From the NCBI GenBank assembly GCA_030642205.1, contig DAOWOF010000022.1, positions 1 through 16,936 of the forward strand: a stretch of 16,936 bases of DNA. The letters are read 5' to 3'. Positions 8,393 through 13,957 of the stretch are shown piece by piece; the first letter of the stretch is position 1, and the number at the start of each line of letters is the position of its first letter. The notes beneath the pieces are model-generated. The model was not told the DNA's origin. It saw nothing but the letters and a program-made list of their open reading frames with translations, and made no database searches. The translations under genes were made by a program, and so were the position numbers. Source of the stretch: Desulfobacteraceae bacterium. GTDB taxonomy: Bacteria; Desulfobacterota; DSM-4660; Desulfatiglandales; Desulfatiglandaceae.

Positions 8393-9181
8393 ATGGATCT
8401 ACATTTGGCAGATAAAACAGTAATCGTTACAGGCGCGGGATCAAATATTGGTCGGGATATCGCCCATAGCTTTGCAAGTGAGAAAGCAAATGTTGTAATA
8501 GCAGAATGGGATGAACCTCAGGGCAAAAAAGTTGCGAAGGAAATTATGGATAGGGGGGGCAAAGCCCTTTTTGTACAGACTGATGTAGCGAATAATGAGC
8601 AAGTAACTTTAATGGCCCAAAAGGCTATTGCCGAATTTGGCACAATAGATATCCTTATCAATAATGTTGGATGGGGAGTTGATCAGCTTTTTATGCAGGA
8701 AACTCGTGAAAAATGGAAAAAGATGGTTGATATAAATTTTTGGGGTGTTATTAATTGTACAAGAGCAGTCCTTGATCAGATGATAGAACAAAAAAGCGGT
8801 TCTGTGGTAACTATAGGTTCAGACGCAGGTAGAATGGGGGAATATTATGAGGCAGTCTATTCCGGGTGTAAAGGTGGTGTAATTGCTTTAACAAAGGCCT
8901 TGGCCCGGGAAGTAGGTAAAATGGGTATAAGGTTAAATGTAGTCTGTCCCGGAGCAACAGTACCTGAAAGCAAAGATGCCGTGGGAGAAAAGAGCCTTTG
9001 GAACGAAATGTTTGATGTCTTTACCCCTGAAATCCAGGTTAAAGCCGCCAAGGCCTATCCATTGCGCAAACTTGGCAAACCTCAGGATATTGCTAATGCC
9101 GTTCTTTTTATTGCATCAGAACGAGCAGGACATATCACAGGTCAGACATTGAGTGTAAGCGGTGGGTATACAATGATGTAG
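8393..9181 (+). CDS. SDR-family hydroxyacyl-CoA dehydrogenase, BadH-like
   Basis: A 262-residue classical short-chain dehydrogenase that should oxidise a hydroxyl group with NAD(P). The cofactor loop is TGAGSNIG near the N-terminus and the structural NNAG motif appears as NNVGW. The catalytic set is Ser143 (IGSDAG), Tyr156 and Lys160 (YSGCK). The C-terminus has GHITGQTLSVSGGYTMM. The VGW/AGW variant, SDAGR region, VCPGAT and the SVSGG-TM ending resemble 2-hydroxycyclohexanecarboxyl-CoA dehydrogenase (BadH) of anaerobic alicyclic acid breakdown, from memory of that family. Other SDRs in CoA-thioester pathways are similar, so I do not assign the symbol. AGGGGG lies five bases before the ATG. 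It forms a two-gene unit with the acyl-CoA dehydrogenase, fitting dehydrogenation and hydroxyl oxidation in one beta-oxidation-like route, although no hydratase is seen between them. Confidence 0.87.
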   Translation: MDLHLADKTVIVTGAGSNIGRDIAHSFASEKANVVIAEWDEPQGKKVAKEIMDRGGKALFVQTDVANNEQVTLMAQKAIAEFGTIDILINNVGWGVDQLFMQETREKWKKMVDINFWGVINCTRAVLDQMIEQKSGSVVTIGSDAGRMGEYYEAVYSGCKGGVIALTKALAREVGKMGIRLNVVCPGATVPESKDAVGEKSLWNEMFDVFTPEIQVKAAKAYPLRKLGKPQDIANAVLFIASERAGHITGQTLSVSGGYTMM

Positions 9182-9340
9182 TTTAGCATCCATCCATGAA
9201 TAGCTATTTTAGCCTATTTTGTGCCTGATTCAAATTCCAATGACTTATTTATTTCCATTACCTTGGGGCTCGTTCAAAAATAAATTTGTAGAATTGGTGC
9301 CTGGATTCGGAGTCTTCACTTGCCTCCCGCCTTTCAAGGG

Positions 9341-9372
9341 AATGGCGGAAAAGAGTAAAATTTTCCGCCATT
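9341..9372. repeat. Perfect 12-bp hairpin inside the MITE-like element
   Basis: AATGGCGGAAAA (9341-9352) and TTTTCCGCCATT (9361-9372) are exact inverse copies around the eight-base loop GAGTAAAA. It is palindromic enough to form a cruciform or an RNA hairpin from either strand. It may also act as a terminator downstream of the SDR gene, since the 3' arm starts with four T residues, although no T-tract follows the stem. Confidence 0.7.
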
Positions 9373-9434
9373 TCTTATTATGCCTGCCAAGGCTTGCTCG
9401 CTTGCCTGCACGTACCGCACAGATACTGAACCTT

Positions 9435-9465
9435 CGGCCTGTTGATGGTCTTTTTACGAGCCCAT
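9435..9465 (-). repeat. 31-bp inverted motif, left copy flanking the TPR gene
   Basis: Read on the minus strand it begins ATGGGCTCGTAAAAAGA and ends CATCAACAGGCCG. It matches 10568-10598 on the plus strand at 29 of 31 positions. Together they bracket a 1.16-kb segment that holds repeat copy A and the TPR gene. Confidence 0.75.
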
Positions 9466-9655
9466 AAATTAATTAAATCAACTTTTAATCTTGCTCAAAG
9501 ATAAGGTCTTTGGTATAATTTGTAAACTAAACATATAAATATGCAAGATTACGGTGCTAATTAAACATCTTTAACCTAAATAATTCCCTGTCTATTTACA
9601 AAAGATTTAATCACCATATATCTTTAAGAATTCCAACAAATAGAAGAAAACAAGG

Positions 9656-9776
9656 ATGAATCCTGGGAAGATTTCTACAATATTTTGTCATAATAATTTT
9701 ATCACTGATATCCGGTCAGAATATTGCAGAGAATTTTAAAGAGTTTTCAAGCTGTTTTATGCAATATTTACTTTAA
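9656..9776 (+). pseudogene. Possible remnant of a small exported protein gene
   Basis: An ATG at 9656-9658 opens MNPGK and then soon loses sense. One base later the neighbouring frame reads GRFLQYFVIIILSLISGQN, which looks like a signal peptide, and continues to a TAA at 9774-9776. One frameshift near the GGGAAG run would join them into a roughly 40-residue exported peptide. There is no good ribosome-binding site at normal spacing and I recognise no family, so this may be chance in AT-rich DNA. Confidence 0.2.
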
Positions 9777-9799
9777 CTACCCAAATGAGCCGTATCTTG

Positions 9800-9896
9800 A
9801 GGCCTTTGAAAAAGGTCCAATTTCGTTTACGTTCAAGGAATGCGAAATTGAGCAGGTAAGCGCAGACTTCGAAAAAGGAAGCTTAGCAAAGGTCTT
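9800..9896 (+). repeat. Structured 96-nt-family repeat, copy A
   Basis: This is the best-paired copy. The ends AGGCCTTTG and CAAAGGTCT are inverse apart from one G-T wobble. The 5' mini-hairpin CCTTTgaaAAAGG is present, and the central stem CAATTTCG/CGAAATTG is fully Watson-Crick. The 3' arm runs straight into six T residues (9895-9900), so this copy resembles an intrinsic terminator or attenuator. It ends 45 bases before the ATG of the TPR gene and points the same way. Confidence 0.8.
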
Positions 9897-9941
9897 TTTT
9901 ATACTATGAAGATGCTGGCATAATGATAAGGAGAAAATTTC

Positions 9942-10553
9942 ATGCAACCCTTTAATCAATCTAAGGTATTAATATTCAAGCTAATAACAATTAGCCTTTT
10001 TTGCCCTTTAATATTCGTATTATCTGCCTCTTTTTGTATGGCAGACGGGAAAAAGGATTTTCAGGATGCGGAAAATCTTTGGCAGCAAAACCTATTGGAA
10101 CCTTCTGCCAAATTATATAAAAAGGCAATAAAATCCGGTGAATTAACCAAAGAGCAATTAATTACGGCCCATTATAACATGGCAATTAATTATTTTTTCT
10201 CTGACCCAAGGGGAGTTATTATAGAAATTGATTCGATTATAAAACTCCAGCCAAAAAATGGGGATGCCTTTGCTCTCCGAGCTGATGCATGGTCTATGTT
10301 AGCAGAGGATGAACTAGCGCTTGCAGACTGGAAAAAAGCCATAAAGATTAATCCAAAGGACTCGATATCCTATAATAACAGAAGTATCTTTTATGAAAAA
10401 AGGGGTGACTTTGAGTTGGCTATTATGGATCTGGAAAAATACATTCAGCTGGAACCTGATGAAGAAGGGCGAAAAGCCGATCTTGCCCGATTAAAAGACA
10501 AGATGGAAAAAAAGCAAAACAAGGAACAAAAGATGATTCAGGTTACATCTTAG
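9942..10553 (+). CDS. Exported tetratricopeptide-repeat protein
   Basis: A 203-residue TPR protein of unknown specific role; TPRs usually form protein-binding scaffolds. Residues 1-34 are a signal peptide with a hydrophobic core at 9-32 and a probable signal peptidase I site after CMA, so it should be periplasmic. Residues 39-70 form a first helical repeat. Two recognisable TPR units follow, GDAFALRADAWSMLAEDELALADWKKAI cut here into helix pairs ending KAIKINP, and SYNNRSIFYEKRGDFELAI ending YIQLEPD. A lysine-rich charged tail closes the protein. AAGGAG lies eight bases before the ATG. It stands alone between repeats: copy A ends 45 bases upstream, and the 31-bp motifs flank it on both sides. 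No partner gene is adjacent, so context does not suggest a pathway. Confidence 0.85.
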   Translation: MQPFNQSKVLIFKLITISLFCPLIFVLSASFCMADGKKDFQDAENLWQQNLLEPSAKLYKKAIKSGELTKEQLITAHYNMAINYFFSDPRGVIIEIDSIIKLQPKNGDAFALRADAWSMLAEDELALADWKKAIKINPKDSISYNNRSIFYEKRGDFELAIMDLEKYIQLEPDEEGRKADLARLKDKMEKKQNKEQKMIQVTS

Positions 10554-10567
10554 ACGGCTATAAATTG

Positions 10568-10598
10568 ATGGACTCGTAAAAAGATCATCAACAGGCCG
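10568..10598 (+). repeat. 31-bp inverted motif, right copy flanking the TPR gene
   Basis: It begins ATGGACTCGTAAAAAGA and ends CATCAACAGGCCG, the inverse of 9435-9465 with two differences. It starts 15 bases after the TPR stop codon and leads directly into the hairpin at 10609-10644, as the left copy is preceded by the hairpin-bearing MITE-like element. Confidence 0.75.
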
Positions 10599-10608
10599 TG
10601 CGTCTCGC

Positions 10609-10644
10609 CTGTTCGTCTATGTAAAGCCACGCACAGACGAACAG
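10609..10644. repeat. 10-bp perfect hairpin downstream of the TPR gene
   Basis: CTGTTCGTCT (10609-10618) is the exact inverse of AGACGAACAG (10635-10644), with a 16-base loop. GTGCGT just before the left arm can alternatively pair with ACGCAC in the loop, so two competing folds exist. No T-tract follows, which argues against a simple terminator and for a REP-like or element-borne palindrome. Confidence 0.7.
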
Positions 10645-10701
10645 ATTAGGCCACTTGTATGGGGTGGATGTGGAACCATCATCTAAATGCACTTCAAATA
10701 G

Positions 10702-10727
10702 CGATGGAGGGGGCAAACCCTCCATCG
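10702..10727. repeat. GC-rich 10-bp perfect hairpin between TPR gene and pseudogene
   Basis: CGATGGAGGG (10702-10711) pairs exactly with CCCTCCATCG (10718-10727) across the six-base loop GGCAAA. It is the most stable-looking stem in the window and lies between convergent genes (the TPR gene and the decayed dehydrogenase), where it could stop transcription from both sides. No run of T follows on either strand. Confidence 0.65.
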
Positions 10728-10774
10728 TCGAGTAAGGAGTTGTCCTAAAAAGGCGCAGAGAGACTTTTAAAAAG

Positions 10775-11431
10775 CTATGTTGGTTCGATACCTAAACTAC
10801 AAGCGATAACCGCTGCATAACCTCTGAAGAGCCGGCATAAACCGTCTGAGTCCTTACATCGCGATAATAGCGGGCAATAGGATACTCCTCCATGAAACCA
10901 TACCCTTCATGCAATTGAAATGACTTGGCTGCTATCTTGTTTGCCATCTCTGCAACATATAATTTAGCCATGGAAACCTTGGTAACAATATCCTTGCCGG
11001 CAATAAAATTCGTTATTAATTCATTTATCAGGGAACGTCCCAATTGAACTTGAGTCGCCATATCTGCTATTTTAAAAGCATTATGCTGAAAAGTTGCTAT
11101 AGGCTGCCCAAAGGCATCTCTGCTCTTGGCATATATCTATCCCCATCTGCAACATGGCTTCGGCTAATGCCTGTGCCCATATTACTATCATCAGGCGTTC
11201 TTTTTGCAATTCCTCAATAAGTATTACTGAATATTCAAAACCAACTTCGAGCCCACCATATTTTTCATCCAGATATCTACCAATATAACCCTGCTCGGCA
11301 CATTTTTTCACAAAAGAACGAGGAAGTTCCCCATTTTCTTCCCATTCTTCTATATTAGGTATTACTTCTCTGGCAATAAATTTTTTAACGCTCGCGCGGA
11401 ATATCTCATGCTCTTCTTTAAAAATTCCCAA
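10775..11431 (-). pseudogene. Decayed acyl-CoA dehydrogenase (internal deletion and two frameshifts)
   Basis: This is a paralogue of the intact enzyme at 7213-8349. Translation from the TTG at 11431 gives FKEEHEIFRASVKKFI and continues to FEYSVILIEE, then jumps to LQKERLMIVIWAQ. About 163 codons are missing relative to the intact gene, including the FAD-binding TEPNTGSD region. Shortly after, near 11145, a +1 shift breaks the frame; the correct frame resumes as YAKSRDAFGQPIATFQHNAF and on through FQLHEGYGFMEEYPIARYY to YAGSSEVMQR. A second shift near 10813 follows, after which VIACSLGIEPT and a TAG at 10775-10777 end the gene. The original AGGAGG ribosome-binding site is still present upstream. 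The product cannot be an active dehydrogenase. Confidence 0.88.
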
Positions 11432-11925
11432 TTATATGCGCCTCCTGCAATTTTTTGAATAAAAAAGGTGTAAATCGATTTTTACGAGATTGTTAAAAAT
11501 TAATAAGCTCATGCTGATTACATGAAAAAATCAGAATTTCTCCAGGGCATTTGCAAGTCTGCCTAAAGCAATATATTGAATCAGAAAAAAAATAATTGAT
11601 TGCTGCCTGATAATTTTGTCAGGGGGTCAAAAAAACAGATATTATGCCAATAAATCTAACAATACTATGTAAAGTTGCGACAAGATCAAATACACTATGC
11701 CTTAAGTTGATTTATCTTAAATGCCTGTATCTACATATTGTTATACCACTTTTCCTGGAATGGCCAAGGCAAAGATAAATTTGACTTAGACCTCATGGTA
11801 TATTTGTTGCTTTTAACTAAGTTTGGATATTTTTTTGCATGGAAGATAGACAATTATAATGGCCTCGTAAAAAAGCGCACTGACTTTCGTCAATATATAA
11901 AAGGCTTAAAAACAGGGAGATCTCT
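11432..11925. other. Non-coding region upstream of the histidine kinase
   Basis: About 490 AT-rich bases separate the divergent pseudogene and kinase. A 72-codon frame starting at 11738 overlaps the kinase start, begins with TTG and has no ribosome-binding site, so I do not call it. A fragment at 11859-11874 resembles the end of the 31-bp repeat. I see no convincing sigma-70 or sigma-54 promoter, although a promoter for the signalling pair is expected here. Confidence 0.5.
11859..11874 (+). repeat. Partial copy of the 31-bp motif terminus
   Basis: ATGGCCTCGTAAAAAAG repeats the outer half of the motifs at 9435-9465 and 10568-10598 (ATGGNCTCGTAAAAAG) with one extra A. The inner half, CATCAACAGGCCG, is absent. 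It lies about 50 bases before the kinase start codon. Confidence 0.4.
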
Positions 11926-13875
11926 GTGGGCAATAGAACGGATGAAATATTATTGATTCAAAATAATAAAGGTCACACAGAATTGATATATCAGGCCTTT
12001 AAAAATCATTACCACAGATTCCATCTTACATCCGTTAGCTCTTTGGAAGAGGCAAGAGATCAATTTATTAAATCAATGCCAAAATTAGTTATTTCAGATC
12101 TTTATTTACCAGACGGAAAGGGCACAGATCTATTGGATCAAAAATGGGCAAAAACTTTTCCTTTAGTAATCATGAGCAATTGCGGGAAGGAAATGGAAAC
12201 GGTGATGGAATCAGGAGCCATCGACTATGTACTTAAATCAGAAGATAGTTTAAGCCAAATGCCCAATATAGCGGAACGTTCTCTGCGTGAATGGAATAAT
12301 CTTCTTATGCGAAAACGTGCAGAAGATGCCCTTAAAGCCTCAGAAGATCTTCAGGGTCTTATCTTTAATTCTTCTCCTATTGGGATCAGCATATCGTGCT
12401 ATGATAAATTTTTATATACAAATCCTGCCTTTTTGAAAATATTTGCTTATGAGGATGGTATTGCTTTAAAGGATTTGCCTCCAACTTTTCTTTTTGATCA
12501 AGAAGATCAAATTATAATGAATAATTTACATCTTAACGGGATTCCTGCAGGCATCAAGACTATCTCTTATGATCTTAAAGGAATAAGAAAGGATGAGGTC
12601 AAAATTGATCTTGCTTTTTGGGCAACATCCATAAACTATATGGGGAAGACCTCAATTTTAAGCTTTGTTATAGATAAAAGCACAGAGAATAAATTAAGGG
12701 GTCAGCTTCAACAGGCACAAAAAATGGAAGCAATTGGCACTTTAGCTGGTGGAATTGCTCATGATTTTAATAATATCCTCTCGGCTATTATCGGATTTAC
12801 TGAAATGGCTATGTTTAATATAAAATCAGATTCAACAGCTTATGATAATCTGGAAAATGTACTTAAGGCTGGTAATCGAGCAAAAGGCCTGACACAACAG
12901 ATCCTCTCTTTTACTAGACAGAATAAAGAAGAACGCAAGCCTGTAATCTTGAAATCGTTAATTAAAGAAGTCATAAAATTACTACGGGCTTCCTTACCTA
13001 GTACGATTGAAATACATCAGCATATCGATGATAACCTATATAATATTATGGCTGATGGTACTCAGCTGCACCAGGCTATTATGAATCTTTGTACCAATGC
13101 CTATCATGCCATGGAGGAAACAGGAGGGGTTCTGGACATAAGACTGACTGTGATAGATGTAGATATCAACAAGATCTCCGCTTATCCTGGCTTGCAACCG
13201 GGTCAATATCTTCATCTTTCCATTAGAGATACTGGACATGGAATGGATAAAGACACTATTTCAAGGATCTTTGATCCCTATTTTACCACCAAACCTAAAG
13301 GGCAAGGTACAGGTCTGGGTTTATCTATTGTTAATCGTATAATCAAGGAACATGGAGGATATATAAATGTATACAGTGAATTGGGAGAAGGGTCTGTTTT
13401 CAATATATATCTACCCAGGATAAAAGAGTTATTAAAACCTGAGATTCAATACAGAAATCCTGTTCCTGTTGGGAGTGAAAGGATTCTTTTTGTGGATGAT
13501 GAAAAACCTCTTGCGCAATTGGGTCACCAGATACTTGAGCGTCTTGGTTATCTGGTTTCATCTATTACCAATCCCTTAAGTGCCCTTGATATTTTCCGAG
13601 AAAATCCTTGTGATTATGACTTGGTAATTACGGACATTACAATGCCAAAAATGACAGGGATTAAACTAACTCAGGAAATCCTGGCCATTAGGCCTGACGT
13701 CCCAATTATCCTGTGTACAGGTTTTAATCATAAGATAACAAAGGATAAGCTAAAACTTCTTGGTATCAGTAAAATACTGATAAAACCTGTTTTGATAAGA
13801 GAAATGGGCGAAGCTGTCAGGGAAGTTTTAGATAATAAAGAACAAATAAAGTTATGCGGATTAAAAACTGCTTAA
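11926..13875 (+). CDS. Hybrid sensor histidine kinase (REC-PAS-HisKA-HATPase-REC)
   Basis: A 649-residue soluble signalling kinase without membrane segments. Residues 1-120 form a receiver with Asp58 (SDLYLPDG) and Lys104. Its acidic Mg-binding pair is replaced by Gln12-Asn13, so this receiver is probably not phosphorylated normally. A PAS domain covers about 143-255. HisKA has GGIAHDFNNIL with phospho-accepting His279, of the NtrB-like type. The ATPase domain has the N box (NLCTNAYHAM), DTGHGMD and GTGLGLSIV. The C-terminal receiver, about 520-640, is complete: FVDDEKP, Asp570 in ITDITMPKMTG and Lys in LIKPV. I chose GTG at 11926 because GGGAG lies about six bases upstream. The next gene, 82 bases on, repeats the N-terminal receiver and linker (KSED...LREW), suggesting the two work together. 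The signal is unknown. Confidence 0.93.
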   Translation: MGNRTDEILLIQNNKGHTELIYQAFKNHYHRFHLTSVSSLEEARDQFIKSMPKLVISDLYLPDGKGTDLLDQKWAKTFPLVIMSNCGKEMETVMESGAIDYVLKSEDSLSQMPNIAERSLREWNNLLMRKRAEDALKASEDLQGLIFNSSPIGISISCYDKFLYTNPAFLKIFAYEDGIALKDLPPTFLFDQEDQIIMNNLHLNGIPAGIKTISYDLKGIRKDEVKIDLAFWATSINYMGKTSILSFVIDKSTENKLRGQLQQAQKMEAIGTLAGGIAHDFNNILSAIIGFTEMAMFNIKSDSTAYDNLENVLKAGNRAKGLTQQILSFTRQNKEERKPVILKSLIKEVIKLLRASLPSTIEIHQHIDDNLYNIMADGTQLHQAIMNLCTNAYHAMEETGGVLDIRLTVIDVDINKISAYPGLQPGQYLHLSIRDTGHGMDKDTISRIFDPYFTTKPKGQGTGLGLSIVNRIIKEHGGYINVYSELGEGSVFNIYLPRIKELLKPEIQYRNPVPVGSERILFVDDEKPLAQLGHQILERLGYLVSSITNPLSALDIFRENPCDYDLVITDITMPKMTGIKLTQEILAIRPDVPIILCTGFNHKITKDKLKLLGISKILIKPVLIREMGEAVREVLDNKEQIKLCGLKTA

Positions 13876-13957
13876 GTCGTCTCGAATTATCATGATTTTA
13901 TCATGTTATAAATGATTTTAAAAAAAACAAATCTTTTTTTTAAAAATAGATACCATA

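Larger units (their letters stand above)
9263..9468. mobile_element. MITE-like element, ~200 bp, imperfect terminal inverted repeats
   Basis: The left end GGGCTCGTtcAAAAA (about 9266-9280) is the inverse of the right end, which reads ATGGGCTCGTAAAAAG on the minus strand, apart from a two-base insertion. Between them lies a 12-bp perfect stem at 9341-9372. The only open frame across it is unlike any protein I know and has no ribosome-binding site. No transposase is encoded and no clear target duplication is visible. The right end is also one of the 31-bp inverted motifs flanking the TPR gene. Confidence 0.5.

Noticed and set aside
9219..9467. 82-codon frame across the MITE-like element
   Set aside because: It follows the repeat sequence, has no ribosome-binding site and shows no recognisable protein features.
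9724..9909. Open frame through repeat copy A; the matching frame is also open in copies B and C
   Set aside because: No copy has a credible start with a ribosome-binding site. The frames end in unrelated downstream sequence, and stem pairing explains the pattern of change better than codon conservation does.
10748..10775. GCGCAGAGAGACTTTTAAAAAG resembling the repeat core GCGCAGACTTTGAAAAG
   Set aside because: It needs a three-base insertion and has no surrounding similarity; too weak to call a fifth copy.
11545..11565. GGGCATTTGCAAGTCTGCC resembling the 3' end of the 96-nt repeat
   Set aside because: The match is short and gapped and no other part of the repeat is nearby, so it cannot be told from chance.
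11738..11956. 72-codon frame upstream of the kinase
   Set aside because: It has a TTG start without Shine-Dalgarno, overlaps the well-supported kinase start, and resembles no family I know.
13890..13912. CATGATtttATCATG palindrome between the two signalling genes
   Set aside because: A six-bp AT-rich stem with no T-tract directly after it is too weak for a terminator or operator call.
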